From an uncultured Desulfuromonadales bacterium (GTDB lineage Bacteria; Desulfobacterota; Desulfuromonadia; Desulfuromonadales; Geopsychrobacteraceae): DNA of 60,903 nucleotides. The notes below the pieces were generated by a model. The model did not search any database. It was not told where the DNA came from and saw only the letters and a program-made list of their open reading frames with translations. Shown in pieces: positions 34,005 to 42,840 of the stretch (positions are counted from its first letter, which is position 1; each line of letters starts with the position of its first letter). The DNA lies in contig CALZHR010000040.1 in assembly GCA_945787335.1 (NCBI GenBank), forward strand, positions 1 to 60,903, in the 5' to 3' direction. Made by a program: the position numbers and the translations under genes.

Positions 34005-34654
34005 CAGACCGCCGCGTGCCAACCGCGCAGCAGCGGCCCGATCTCCGCAGGTCGCGCCAGATGGGCGTCGATGTAGCAGTGCTCTGGGCTGCGCACCCCA
34101 GGAGGACCGACCAGCACGGTCTTCATGCCGAACTCCTTGGCGGTCTTCAGGTTAAGCGGCTGGTCTTCGACCATCACGCACTGCTTCCCTGCCAAGCAGA
34201 GCTTGTCCAGAACGCCTCGATAGGGATCGGGGTTCGGCTTCGGTTGATAGTTGGCAATGCGGATATCGAACACGTCGGCAAACAGGCCGTCGAGCCCGAG
34301 CGAGCCGACCACCCGGTCGACATGGCAGCGCGAGCCATTGGTAAAAACGTAGCAGGGAACCTCCAGACCCTCGAGGGTCTGACGCAACTCGAGATCCCTC
34401 TCCAGGCGACTGCCGACATCGACATTATGCACGTAATCGAGATAGTCTTCCGGATTGACGCCGTGGTGGCGGATCAACCCCTGCAGAGTCGCCCCGTAAT
34501 CTTTCCAATAGCGCCGCCGCAGGCCATCGACCTCGGTCGAAGCGATAAACACCACCTCTTCCATGTAACGGTTGATGCGCACATCGATCAGCGAGAACAG
34601 GTCACGCTCGGGCGGGTAGAGGGTATTATCCAGGTCGAAAAGAACCGCTTTCAT
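34004..34654 (-). CDS. HAD-family phosphatase, pyrimidine 5'-nucleotidase type
   Basis: With ATG at 34654 (GAGG eight bases upstream) the protein has 216 residues. HAD motifs: DLDNTLYPP (nucleophile Asp and acid Asp), VFTNGSRCH, KPNPDPYRG and MVEDQPLNLKTAKEFG. The opening FDLDNTLYPPERDLF and the small cap fit the SDT1/pyrimidine 5'-nucleotidase branch. It sits between dapF and nfo in a tight operon, with the nfo start overlapping its stop. Confidence 0.88.
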   Translation of the reverse strand: MKAVLFDLDNTLYPPERDLFSLIDVRINRYMEEVVFIASTEVDGLRRRYWKDYGATLQGLIRHHGVNPEDYLDYVHNVDVGSRLERDLELRQTLEGLEVPCYVFTNGSRCHVDRVVGSLGLDGLFADVFDIRIANYQPKPNPDPYRGVLDKLCLAGKQCVMVEDQPLNLKTAKEFGMKTVLVGPPGVRSPEHCYIDAHLARPAEIGPLLRGWHAAV

Positions 34655-34664
34655 TTTGCCATCC

Positions 34665-35504
34665 TCACTGCGGGGCGAATTCGCCGCTGAAAACTTCAAC
34701 CGCCGGGCCGGTCATCATCACCGGCCCGTCCGCGAGCCATTCCAGCTCGAGATCGCCGCCACGCAGGTGATTGACAATTTTACGCTCGGTGCGGCCGGTC
34801 AGCACCCCGGCGACACAGACCGCGGAAGCACCGGTTCCGCAAGCCAGAGTCTCCCCCGCGCCACGCTCCCAGGTGCGCTGAATGACTTCGGTCGGGCTGA
34901 GCACCTGAACGAACTCAACGTTGATGCGCCGAGGAAACCAGGGGTGCATTTCGATCAAAGGTCCGATCTTGGCGACCGGGAAGCTCTCCACGTCCTCGAC
35001 AAAGATCACGCAATGCGGATTCCCCATGGAGACACAGGAGATCTCAAAGCTATCGTAATCGAGGATCAGCGGGACAGAGAGGACCTGCTGCTCGGCCGGA
35101 CCGACCATCGGCAGATCCGCCCGGGTCAGCTTCGGCACTCCCATATTGACCCGAACCTGTTCGATCCGACCGGACTCGCCTGCGAACAGCTCCAACGGCA
35201 ACACCCCGTTGCCGGTTTCGACAGAGATCCGCAACCGGTCGACCAGCCCGTGATCATAGGCGTACTTGGCAACGCAGCGAATACCGTTGCCGCACATCTC
35301 CGCCTCGCTGCCGTCGGCGTTAAACATGCGCATCCGCACATCGGCCTGCGCAGAGGGCAGAATCAGGATCAGCCCGTCGGAACCGATGCCGAAGTTGCGG
35401 TTACTCAGCTGCTGCGCCAGCCGGGCCGGGTCACCAACCTGCTCGACAAAACCGTTGATGTAGACGTAATCGTTTCCCGCGCCATGCATCTTGGTAAATC
35501 TCAT
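34665..35504 (-). CDS. dapF: Diaminopimelate epimerase
   Basis: Start chosen at the third-codon ATG (35504), five bases after AAGGA; the product has 279 residues. It interconverts LL- and meso-diaminopimelate for lysine and peptidoglycan. The two catalytic cysteines are in MCGNGIRC and ACGTGASAV; other marks are FTKMHGAGNDYVYING, MRMFNADGSEAE, MGNPHCV and ERGAGET. First gene of the dapF-HAD-nfo run. Confidence 0.96.
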   Translation of the reverse strand: MRFTKMHGAGNDYVYINGFVEQVGDPARLAQQLSNRNFGIGSDGLILILPSAQADVRMRMFNADGSEAEMCGNGIRCVAKYAYDHGLVDRLRISVETGNGVLPLELFAGESGRIEQVRVNMGVPKLTRADLPMVGPAEQQVLSVPLILDYDSFEISCVSMGNPHCVIFVEDVESFPVAKIGPLIEMHPWFPRRINVEFVQVLSPTEVIQRTWERGAGETLACGTGASAVCVAGVLTGRTERKIVNHLRGGDLELEWLADGPVMMTGPAVEVFSGEFAPQ

Positions 35505-35529
35505 AACCATCCTTTTCGGTCGGTTGTTG

Positions 35530-35556
35530 TTGACCTTTGCTGTCTGTTACTATAAA
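35530..35556 (+). promoter_or_regulatory. Possible promoter of the small protein/metallo-hydrolase pair
   Basis: TTGACC (35530-35535), a short 15-base spacer and TATAAA (35551-35556). The spacer is below optimum, so confidence is modest. Confidence 0.4.
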
Positions 35557-35599
35557 CAGCGACAGGATTGCTCACAACTGAATTTACGGAGATTCTTTG

Positions 35600-35824
35600 A
35601 TGGCCTTTAACTTGAAAACCAAACTCTGGCAGACCGGTGCCCTCGACTGGTGGGCGATGATCGACAATGACGACGTTTACCTCGGCAGCCGCGAATTCCC
35701 CCTGCCCCCGGAAGAGGGGGATGAGTGGGTGGTGCGCAGCACCGGTGACCGCTTCAAGGTGATTGAGGGGGAGATCCGTCTGATCGGCAACGAAGAACCG
35801 CAGGTGTACGAATGGGAGCGCTAG
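35600..35824 (+). CDS. Small conserved-looking protein of unknown function
   Basis: The 74-residue protein starts at ATG with ACGGAG seven bases upstream. It is acidic and rich in tryptophan (KLWQTGALDWWAMIDNDDVYLGS...PPEEGDEWVVRSTGDRF), with beta-rich character and no signal peptide or membrane segment. I do not recognise a family. Its last 13 bases overlap the start of the metallo-beta-lactamase gene, so they are translated together. Codon use looks like that of neighbours, which supports a real gene. Confidence 0.72.
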   Translation: MAFNLKTKLWQTGALDWWAMIDNDDVYLGSREFPLPPEEGDEWVVRSTGDRFKVIEGEIRLIGNEEPQVYEWER

Positions 35825-36429
35825 AGATCATTCAGATCGATGCCAGCCAGATGGATAACTACTCCTACCTGGTCTACTGCCCGGAGACCGGTGAAGGCGC
35901 GGCGGTTGATCCGTCGCAGCGCCCGGAACTGCTGATTGAGGAAGCGCAGCGGCGCGGTGTCACTCTGAAACTGCTCCTCAACACCCACGGCCACCAGGAC
36001 CACATTGCCGGTAATCCGCAGATTCTCGCCCTGCCCGGTGTCAAGCTGGCAGCCCACCCGGCCGACCTGCCGCAGCCCGACATTCAGCTGCAGGACGGCA
36101 GCAGAATCAGCCTTGGCCTGGGGGAGCTGGAGGTGCTGCACACTCCCGGTCATACCCCTGGTTCGGTGGTCTTTAAGACCGGCGCCTCGATCATCACCGG
36201 CGACACCCTGTTCGTCAGCCGCTGCGGTCGGGCCGACCTGCCGGGCAGCAATGTCGAAGACCTCTACAACAGCCTGCTGCGGTTAAAACAACTGCCGGCC
36301 GAAACCCGGGTCTATCCGGGCCACAACTACGGCCCCACCCCGACCTCGACGATCGGCTGGGAGCTGGAACACAACGACTTCATCCGCTGCCCCGACCTGC
36401 CCAGCTTTATCACGCTGCGCATCGGCTGA
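35812..36429 (+). CDS. Metallo-beta-lactamase-fold hydrolase (glyoxalase II-like)
   Basis: The 205-residue protein carries the binuclear metal motif THGHQDHIAG (HxHxDH), a second histidine in HTPGHTPGS, the bridging aspartate in ITGDTLF, and a final histidine in YPGHNYGPT. It matches short hydroxyacylglutathione-hydrolase-like proteins lacking the C-terminal substrate domain, so its thioester substrate is uncertain. It overlaps the upstream small gene and is followed by a strong hairpin. Confidence 0.9.
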   Translation: MGALEIIQIDASQMDNYSYLVYCPETGEGAAVDPSQRPELLIEEAQRRGVTLKLLLNTHGHQDHIAGNPQILALPGVKLAAHPADLPQPDIQLQDGSRISLGLGELEVLHTPGHTPGSVVFKTGASIITGDTLFVSRCGRADLPGSNVEDLYNSLLRLKQLPAETRVYPGHNYGPTPTSTIGWELEHNDFIRCPDLPSFITLRIG

Positions 36430-36435
36430 AAAAAA

Positions 36436-36471
36436 CACCGCCCCCGATCTTTGTCCAGATCGGGGGCGGTG
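36436..36471. terminator. Strong terminator between convergent genes
   Basis: CACCGCCCCCGATCT (36436-36450) pairs with AGATCGGGGGCGGTG (36457-36471), a 15-bp stem with a six-base loop. The minus-strand tail has seven Ts, so it mainly ends the RDD gene transcript; it may also slow the plus-strand unit. Confidence 0.85.
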
Positions 36472-36500
36472 CCTGATCCCTGTATTTTTATCAACCTGAC

Positions 36501-38207
36501 TTACGCTTCATCAGCCTGTTCATTGAGCCGAATCAGCCGGGTGCCGGCCAATCGGTCGTTCCAGCCGCGCCGTTCCTTGCTTTGCAGGATCGCCAGATAG
36601 CCAAGCCCTGCCGGCAGCAGTTGCAGAAGGCCGCCGACACTGCGTAAAAACGCCTGTGAGAAGACCAGCGGCTCGCCCTCAAGAGTTTCAACCCGCAGCC
36701 TGGCGAGCATTTTCCCCGGGGTCTGCCCGGCAAGAAAATGGAACAGGGTGAAATAGCCGAAGGCGAGAAAAAACAGCACCAGAAAGTATGGCACGGACAG
36801 GTCGACCAGGGTTTCCAACGTGGGGAAAAGACCGGCACCGGCTTCGGCCATCGCCATCTCGGCCGCAACCATAAAACAGAAGCCGACGGTCACCAGCAGC
36901 AGCAGATCACAGGCAAAGGCCAGAACCCGGCCGCCGAGTGGTGGCAACGATGGATCAGGCTCCGGTAATGACTCTCCGGCGACGGCAATGGTCGGTTCGA
37001 GCCCCTCCTCGGCGCTGCTTGCTGCAGTCGCAATCACTGCCGCAGCGCCGGCGGCAACAATCTGTTCTTCAGGCACAGCGAAAGAGTCTTCACCTCCGGC
37101 GGCGAACGAATCGGCTTCGCTTGCGGCAATCGGGCTCTCTGTCCCGGCAGTCTTTTCAGGCGCTTCAGGTTCTTCTGGATGGGGAATGGCACTGAGCTGC
37201 GCTTCAGCTGCAGGAAGACTCTCTTCCAGGTCCTCCAGCAAAGTCGACTCCTCAACAGCCTCGACACTGAGCTCGGCAGAGGAATCAAAGAACTGGGACT
37301 CAAGCTGATCTGCCGCCAGCGGCTCTTCTGCATGTAACAGCAGATCAGGCTCTTGGTCCGTAACAGGCAGAACGTCATCAGCCGCAACGGGCTCTGATAC
37401 TGGCTCCGGAGCCACTTCATTCTGAAGTGACTCCGGTAATTCAAAAGGGTCTTTGGGGTCCTCCTTGGTCCCCATTCCATCCTCGTCATCAGTCTCTTCG
37501 AAATCGACCTGATCCGGGCTGAAATCACTCTCTTCTTCATCGGCAGGCGGCAGTTCGAATGCATCTTCGCTCGGCTCGTCGCCAGGCTCACCCTCGTCCA
37601 ACGACTCAAGCTCTGCCGTCTGCTCGGTCTCGGCAGTGTCGACAGCAAAGCCGAAATCGCTGTCAAGTTCGGTCTCCGCAGCTTCGTCGTCGTCCGCTTC
37701 TGCTTCATCGGCAAATGCGAAATCGGCCGGTGCTGCCGGGTCGTCGGCAGATTCGGTGGCTGCAGCGGCAGCTTCCTCCTCAGGCGAAGGGAGAGTCTCT
37801 TCGACATCCTCATCGGCTGGTGCATCCTCGAACAGCTCATCAAAGGACAGGTCTTCCTCTTCAGCGCTGTCGCCCATGAAATCGAAGCCGAAATCATCCG
37901 CTTCGCTGCCGGCGGTCTCCGTCGCCTCGGTGAAGTCGTCCATATCGGCGACCTCTTCAGCTGCGGCACCTGCCGTTGCCACAGCAGCCGCGGCCGTGGC
38001 CGCCGTCGCAGCGGCAGCGACCGCAGCGTCGGCGGCACTGCTCTCAGCGACCGCCTCAGCAGCACCCGCGACAGTTGGCCGCATCTGGCCGGGGAACAGA
38101 ACGCTACGGATACTGTAACGATCTTTGAACTCAACCAGATCCTTGCCGCACTTTTTGCAGCTATCAAGATAGTCAAAACTGTTGTAGCCGCACTTTGGGC
38201 ATCTCAT
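36501..38207 (-). CDS. Zinc-ribbon / long acidic linker / RDD membrane protein
   Basis: The 568-residue protein begins with a zinc ribbon (MRCPKCGYNSFDYLDSCKKCGKDL). About 370 residues of low-complexity sequence follow, first alanine-rich (50-85) and then strongly acidic with recurring DFGFDF, DELFED, DSDFGF and PFELPESL segments. The C-terminal RDD domain (about 430-560; GRVLAFACDLLLLVTVGF, GQTPGKMLARLRV, KERRGWNDRLAGTRLI) has about three membrane helices. The acidic part is likely disordered and could bind partners through its phenylalanine-acidic repeats. The stop overlaps none downstream; the start overlaps the rsmE stop. Confidence 0.85.
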   Translation of the reverse strand: MRCPKCGYNSFDYLDSCKKCGKDLVEFKDRYSIRSVLFPGQMRPTVAGAAEAVAESSAADAAVAAAATAATAAAAVATAGAAAEEVADMDDFTEATETAGSEADDFGFDFMGDSAEEEDLSFDELFEDAPADEDVEETLPSPEEEAAAAATESADDPAAPADFAFADEAEADDDEAAETELDSDFGFAVDTAETEQTAELESLDEGEPGDEPSEDAFELPPADEEESDFSPDQVDFEETDDEDGMGTKEDPKDPFELPESLQNEVAPEPVSEPVAADDVLPVTDQEPDLLLHAEEPLAADQLESQFFDSSAELSVEAVEESTLLEDLEESLPAAEAQLSAIPHPEEPEAPEKTAGTESPIAASEADSFAAGGEDSFAVPEEQIVAAGAAAVIATAASSAEEGLEPTIAVAGESLPEPDPSLPPLGGRVLAFACDLLLLVTVGFCFMVAAEMAMAEAGAGLFPTLETLVDLSVPYFLVLFFLAFGYFTLFHFLAGQTPGKMLARLRVETLEGEPLVFSQAFLRSVGGLLQLLPAGLGYLAILQSKERRGWNDRLAGTRLIRLNEQADEA

Positions 38208-38983
38208 GACTCATCCCTTTCCTGAAAAACAGCATCGCTGTCAAGCTGACCGATGGTTAAATCTCCATAAAGATATTGTAAAATTGTAATAATCGCAAGT
38301 CCGGCGGTTTCGGTGCGTAAAATTCTCGGCCCCAGACGCACGGGCTGATAGCCGGCGTCACCTGCCTGCTGCGCTTCTCTCCGGGTCAGTCCGCCCTCGG
38401 GACCGACAACCACCGCGATCCGTTGCGGCGGTTCAGCGGGCAGCAGCTGTGGCAGCGGCACGGCGGCTTCTTCCCAGAGCATCAGCTTAAGATCGGCCTC
38501 GACCAGCTCGAGGGCGTGGGAGAAGTTATCGGCCAGCTCCAGCTGCGGCAGAAAGGGCTGCCCCGATTGCCGGGCCGCTTCAGACACGATCTTCCGCCAG
38601 CGCTCCTGCCGGCCGGCCTTACGCTGCGCTTTCAGCTGCCCGACGCTGCGTTCCATGGGGGTCAACACGAACTGTTCGGCACCCAGCTCGGTCCCTTTCT
38701 GCAATACCAGCTCTATCTTCTCCCCTTTCGGCAGGCCCTGGATCAGACTTAAGGGGATAGCCGAAGCAGGCACCTTTTTTATCACGCCAATAGTTGCCGA
38801 ACCGCCCTTGGCATCGAGCGCCAGAATCCTCGCCTGCGCCACCACCCCGCAGCCGTTGCACAGCTCGATTTCGGCTCCCGGCTGCAGTCGCAGCACGGTC
38901 CGCAGATGCTTGACCAATTCAGCCGGCAAGACGATCGGCTGGTCCGGTAGAAAAACCGTATCAGGCAGAATGAAGCGGCGCAT
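38204..38983 (-). CDS. rsmE: 16S rRNA m3U1498 methyltransferase
   Basis: The 259-residue SPOUT enzyme methylates U1498 of 16S rRNA using SAM. Evidence: N-terminal PUA-like domain starting MRRFILPDTVFL, then GLPKGEKIELVLQKGTELG, the conserved R-W-KIV-EAA-QSG block (RWRKIVSEAARQSGQPF), VVVGPEGGLTRREA, and LGPRILRTETAG, which forms the SAM knot. Followed by a four-base overlap with the RDD gene; preceded by prmA with a four-base gap. Confidence 0.95.
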   Translation of the reverse strand: MRRFILPDTVFLPDQPIVLPAELVKHLRTVLRLQPGAEIELCNGCGVVAQARILALDAKGGSATIGVIKKVPASAIPLSLIQGLPKGEKIELVLQKGTELGAEQFVLTPMERSVGQLKAQRKAGRQERWRKIVSEAARQSGQPFLPQLELADNFSHALELVEADLKLMLWEEAAVPLPQLLPAEPPQRIAVVVGPEGGLTRREAQQAGDAGYQPVRLGPRILRTETAGLAIITILQYLYGDLTIGQLDSDAVFQERDES

Positions 38984-38987
38984 GCCA

Positions 38988-39905
38988 TCAGATCCGCCGA
39001 TAAATCAGGCAGACCCAGTCATCCTGGGTACGGGTTGGAAAGGCCTGCAGGGGCAGCGCGCTGAAACCTTCGCGAACCAGCGCCTCCTTCTCCTGCAGAA
39101 TTCCGGAAAGCACCAACCAGCCGCCCGGGTTGAGGTGCTTGAGCAACTCGTGCCTGAGGCGCAGGTTCTCTTCGGCGAGGATATTGGCAACCACCAGATC
39201 GAATTTTCCATCCAGCTCCTCGAGCGGCAGAGCGCTAATGCGGATCGACTCGGCAAAACCGTTTTTTTCAGCATTTTCCCGGGCGACCCGACAGGCGTCA
39301 GGGTCGATATCGTTCGCCAGGATGGTCCGGCAACCGAGGGCCGCGGCCCCGAGAGCGAGAATTCCTGAGCCGGTGCCGACATCGAACAAACTCTGCGGGG
39401 GGTCGGGGCGTTCCAGCAATTCGGCGATGACTTCCAGGCAGAGCAAGGTGGTGCCGTGGGTGCCGGTGCCGAAAGCCATTCCCGGATCGACCTCGATCAC
39501 GACCTCGTCAGCGGCAGGCTGGTAAGCTTCCCAGCTGGGCCGGACGATCAGACGCGAGCCGATTTTCATACAGGAAAAATGCTGCTTCCAATTTTCCGCC
39601 CAATCCTCAATCCGGACTGCTTGCGCGCCACTCAACTGCAGGTCGAGAGCGGCCAGATCCGGAAGCTGATGCAGGGTCCGGGCGATCTCCGCGGGCAAGA
39701 TTTGTGCATTCTCCGTTTCGGCGAAATAGGCCTTGAGCCGATAGGGGGTGGCAGGTTCCAGGTCGGACTGCGGCGCAACGAACGTATCGAGCTTGCGCTC
39801 TTCAACCACGGTCCCCTGGCACCCCAGTTCCGCCATTAGAGCACAGACCAGATCGACGGCGGAACCAGGCACGGTCAGTTCTATAAGAATCCAGCTACTT
39901 TGCAT
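38988..39905 (-). CDS. prmA: Ribosomal protein L11 methyltransferase
   Basis: The 305-residue enzyme methylates ribosomal protein L11 with SAM. Motifs: the substrate-recognition N-terminal domain, WAENWKQHFSCMKIG, EVDPGMAFGTGTHGTT, LFDVGTGSGILALGAAALG (SAM site) and VVANILAEENLRLR. AAGGA lies five bases before ATG. It heads the prmA-rsmE-RDD run. Confidence 0.95.
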   Translation of the reverse strand: MQSSWILIELTVPGSAVDLVCALMAELGCQGTVVEERKLDTFVAPQSDLEPATPYRLKAYFAETENAQILPAEIARTLHQLPDLAALDLQLSGAQAVRIEDWAENWKQHFSCMKIGSRLIVRPSWEAYQPAADEVVIEVDPGMAFGTGTHGTTLLCLEVIAELLERPDPPQSLFDVGTGSGILALGAAALGCRTILANDIDPDACRVARENAEKNGFAESIRISALPLEELDGKFDLVVANILAEENLRLRHELLKHLNPGGWLVLSGILQEKEALVREGFSALPLQAFPTRTQDDWVCLIYRRI

Positions 39906-40100
39906 GTTTTCCTTAATTAGCAGACTAAGTCAACGGAATGCAACAGAGAATCGGCACAAAACAGTTGACAGCACTGCCAAATTCTGGCTGTATTCTAAGC
40001 ACCAGCCAATGAAAGAATGGCTTACACTCAATGTATAAGTGATGCCACAGGCGGCATTGGACAGCAAGTAGATAATAAATTTTTTTAATTATCCTCTTGC

Positions 40101-40157
40101 AGAGTTAATAAGTCTCTGCTAGAGTTAACTAATGTTTTCATGAGCATAAGCTATAAA
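40101..40157 (+). promoter_or_regulatory. Direct repeats and -10 element upstream of the OmpR-type regulator
   Basis: AGAGTTAA occurs at 40101-40108 and again at 40121-40128, exactly 20 bases apart, and a TATAAA at 40152-40157 lacks a -35. This is the arrangement expected for activation by a winged-helix response regulator. The whole 39906-40310 gap is AT-rich and otherwise holds no gene; a TTGACA at 39965 with TGTATT 18 bases on has no clear coding target. Confidence 0.4.
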
Positions 40158-40310
40158 TGCCGCAAAAACTATTGTTTTATATAGAAAAAACAGGAAATTA
40201 CACATAGATCTTCGCAATTAATTCAGCGTTCGATCATGAATTTTGAACACGTAACTTTTAAATTGCAGGGCTGTTGCAGCCTCGACATTCCGCAGCAAAG
40301 GAGACACTGA

Positions 40311-40985
40311 ATGCGCATCCTGGTCGTAGAAGATGAAAAGAAGGTTGCCAGCTTTATCAAGCGAGGCCTGGAAGAAGAAGAATTTGCCGTTGATGTCGCC
40401 TACGATGGTGAAGAAGGTGTTTACATGGCGGAGAATGCTACCTATGACCTGATCCTGATGGATGTCATGCTGCCGAAAAAAGACGGCTTGAGCGCCATCA
40501 GGGAAATCCGCCAGAAAAATATCGCCTGCCCGATCCTCTGCCTGACCGCCAAGGATACGGTGGACGATATCGTTTCCGGTCTGGATATCGGCAGTGACGA
40601 TTATCTGACCAAACCGTTCGCCTTCGCCGAACTGGTGGCCCGGGTCAGAGCACTGATCAGACGCGGTTCGCAAGATCGTGGCGCCGAGCTCTATTTTGCC
40701 GACCTGCGCCTCGACCCGGTCGGCCACAAAGTCTGGCGCGACAACAAGGATATTGACCTGACCGCCAAGGAGTACGCACTGCTCGAATATTTCATGCGCA
40801 ATCCGAACCAGGTCCTGACCCGCACCATGATTGCCGAACACGTCTGGGATTACACCTTTGATTCCTTTACCAATATTATCGACGTGTATGTCAATTACCT
40901 GCGCAAGAAGATCGATCGCGACTTCGATAAAAAGCTGATCCACACGGTCCGCGGCGTCGGCTATGTGCTCAAGGAGTCAGATTAA
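40311..40985 (+). CDS. OmpR-family DNA-binding response regulator
   Basis: The 224-residue regulator has a receiver domain (ILVVEDEKKVASF; phospho-Asp in LILMDVMLPKKDG at about residue 51; Thr in CLTAKD; Lys in TKPFAFAELVARV) and a winged-helix DNA-binding domain (LTAKEYALLEYFMRNPNQVLTRTMI, VNYLRKKID, VRGVGYVLKE). It is the CusR/QseB-like group. AAAGGAG precedes ATG. The kinase gene follows directly, four bases after its last codon. Confidence 0.95.
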   Translation: MRILVVEDEKKVASFIKRGLEEEEFAVDVAYDGEEGVYMAENATYDLILMDVMLPKKDGLSAIREIRQKNIACPILCLTAKDTVDDIVSGLDIGSDDYLTKPFAFAELVARVRALIRRGSQDRGAELYFADLRLDPVGHKVWRDNKDIDLTAKEYALLEYFMRNPNQVLTRTMIAEHVWDYTFDSFTNIIDVYVNYLRKKIDRDFDKKLIHTVRGVGYVLKESD

Positions 40986-42434
40986 TTGCCAACAGGCCTG
41001 AGCCTTAAAACCCGCCTCATCCTCTGGAGCCTCTGTTTTTTGACATTGGTCCTGGGTGGTGGCGGGTTTTTTTGGTATTACACTCAAGAGCGGCAGCTCC
41101 TCGAACGTCTGGACGCCGAACTCCTCTCAACCGCCAGAGATTTCGTCTGCCTCTACAACGGCATCGCTCCGGACGCCTCAGAGCAGCAGACCTACTGCCA
41201 GACGCTCAACCAGCTTTCGCTGCGCCAGGGCGGACAACTGGCGATCTCTTTGTACACAGCGGAGGGCAGGCACCTGTGCAGCAACAGCCACCCGCACATT
41301 CAGTTGCTGCAACTGGCCGATCAGACCCAGTCGGCAACTCTGGACGGCCGAAACGCCTATGAGTCACTCCAGGTTGCCGGAACCCAGCTGCGCCAACTGA
41401 CCTACCCGGTGATCCGCGACGGCAAGGTGATCCTGCAGCTGCAGCTCGCCAGCCCCCTAAAAGACCTGCGGGAAAGATTGTTTCTGTTTTCGCTGCTGCT
41501 CGCAACAGTGACCGCCATGACCCTGGTCTGCTTTATCGTTCTGCAGTGGGTTCTGCTCAGCAAACTTCTCAACCCGCTCAAACAAATGGCAGCTCAGATC
41601 AATCAGAGCAACGATGATGAGCCGCATCGGCCCTACCTGCTGCCGCAATCATCACCGGCAGAGCTGCACCTGCTCGCTGAAAGCTACAACCGGCTGACCG
41701 AACGCCTCAACCGCAGCGTCCAACAGGCCCGACAGTTTTCCGCCGATGTCACCCACGAGCTGCGCACCCCCCTGACGATTCTGCGCGGTGAAACCGAACT
41801 GGCGCTGTGCAAGGACAAAGACAAGGCTGAGCTGCAGAAGGTTCTGAGCAACAACCTGGAAGAGATCAGCCGCATGAGCCATCTGATTGAGGATCTGCTG
41901 CTGCTCTCCAAAAGCGAACTGGGGGAAGTTCCCTTGCGGATGGAAGCCCTTAATCTGGGCAGTCTGCTGGACGAACTGTTCCACCAGGCGCAGATCCTCG
42001 GTACTGAAAAGCAGATCCAGGTCGAGCTGCAGGCCAGCAACGCCCAGGTCAGCCTGTTCGCCGATGGCCTGCGCTTGCGCCAGCTGTTCCTGAATCTGCT
42101 CAGCAATGCCATCAAGTACACCCCGGAAGGTGGCAGGGTCGGCATCAGCTGGACCCACAAGGGCGGTTCGGCACAGATCAGCGTCGAAGATTCCGGGATC
42201 GGCATTGACCAGGCGCACCTTGAGCATATCTTCGATCGTTTTTATCGGATCGACAAAACCCGTAATCGCGGCGACGGCGGATCCGGATTGGGCCTGTCGA
42301 TTGCCAAATGGATCGTTGACGCCCACGGCGGCAGCATCCAGGCCAGCTCGATTCCCGGCCAGGGGAGCAAGTTCACCGTCACGTTGCCGCTGACGCATCT
42401 CCACAGCGAGCAACAGAAGAAGGAATCCGAGTAA
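40986..42434 (+). CDS. Membrane histidine kinase partner of the OmpR-type regulator
   Basis: The 482-residue kinase starts at TTG, about ten bases after AAGGAG. It has a membrane helix at about 12-32, a periplasmic loop (33-160) containing two cysteines (FVCLYNG, TYCQTL) and HLCSNSHPH that might sense metal or redox state, a second helix at 165-190, HAMP, a DHp helix with FSADVTHELRTPLTIL, and an ATPase domain (NLLSNAIKYTPEGG, DSGIGI, GGSGLGLSIAKW). It resembles CusS/QseC kinases. A terminator follows. Confidence 0.93.
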   Translation: MPTGLSLKTRLILWSLCFLTLVLGGGGFFWYYTQERQLLERLDAELLSTARDFVCLYNGIAPDASEQQTYCQTLNQLSLRQGGQLAISLYTAEGRHLCSNSHPHIQLLQLADQTQSATLDGRNAYESLQVAGTQLRQLTYPVIRDGKVILQLQLASPLKDLRERLFLFSLLLATVTAMTLVCFIVLQWVLLSKLLNPLKQMAAQINQSNDDEPHRPYLLPQSSPAELHLLAESYNRLTERLNRSVQQARQFSADVTHELRTPLTILRGETELALCKDKDKAELQKVLSNNLEEISRMSHLIEDLLLLSKSELGEVPLRMEALNLGSLLDELFHQAQILGTEKQIQVELQASNAQVSLFADGLRLRQLFLNLLSNAIKYTPEGGRVGISWTHKGGSAQISVEDSGIGIDQAHLEHIFDRFYRIDKTRNRGDGGSGLGLSIAKWIVDAHGGSIQASSIPGQGSKFTVTLPLTHLHSEQQKKESE

Positions 42435-42502
42435 TTTTTTCCCTTCCATTTCCAAGACAAATGAGTTATAAAAATTTCAAGAAACTTCTTCGGAGGTTTC
42501 GC

Positions 42503-42547
42503 GCCCCGAAGGCCTCCCCCCCCTCCAGGTCTTCGGGGCATTTTATT
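42503..42547 (+). terminator. Terminator of the OmpR-type two-component operon
   Basis: GCCCCGAAG (42503-42511) pairs with CTTCGGGGC (42531-42539) across a C-rich loop, followed by ATTTTATT. Confidence 0.75.
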
Positions 42548-42840
42548 GCCCGCCTGACCAGCTTTTCGCAACTTCCTCAGCAAGCGATCGCCCGAAACTC
42601 AACTTTCTTGAACTGATCGCTGACCTGGAACCGCTGCTGCCCGGAGCGCCGATAGGCAAAGAGCAGATCGGCCGGGAAACAGTTACTCTGAATCGATGCT
42701 CGTCGATACCGCCTCGTCATCCGGGACCAACGCCTTCCGCCAGCTGCACCGTAAAATGCGTTGAAAGCGGGGCAAGAATGCATGTCTGCGATGCGTATTA
42801 GCACAGTGCAATAAACTATAGAACATGCTAAGTTGCCTGC
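42548..42840. other. Intergenic stretch before the NarX-like kinase
   Basis: No supported gene. The minus strand has an open stretch ending LLFAYRRSGQQRFQVSDQFKKVEFRAIAC that reads like normal protein composition and could be the tail of a decayed gene, but no start or family could be identified. A TATAGA at 42817 lacks a -35. Confidence 0.3.

Noticed and set aside
37636-38118. Ser/Ala-rich plus-strand frame opposite the acidic linker of the RDD protein
   Set aside because: Low-complexity complement of the acidic/Ala-rich coding strand.
40021-40040. Nine-codon ORF after a TTGACA/TGTATT promoter-like pair
   Set aside because: Too short, no ribosome site, and no support for translation.
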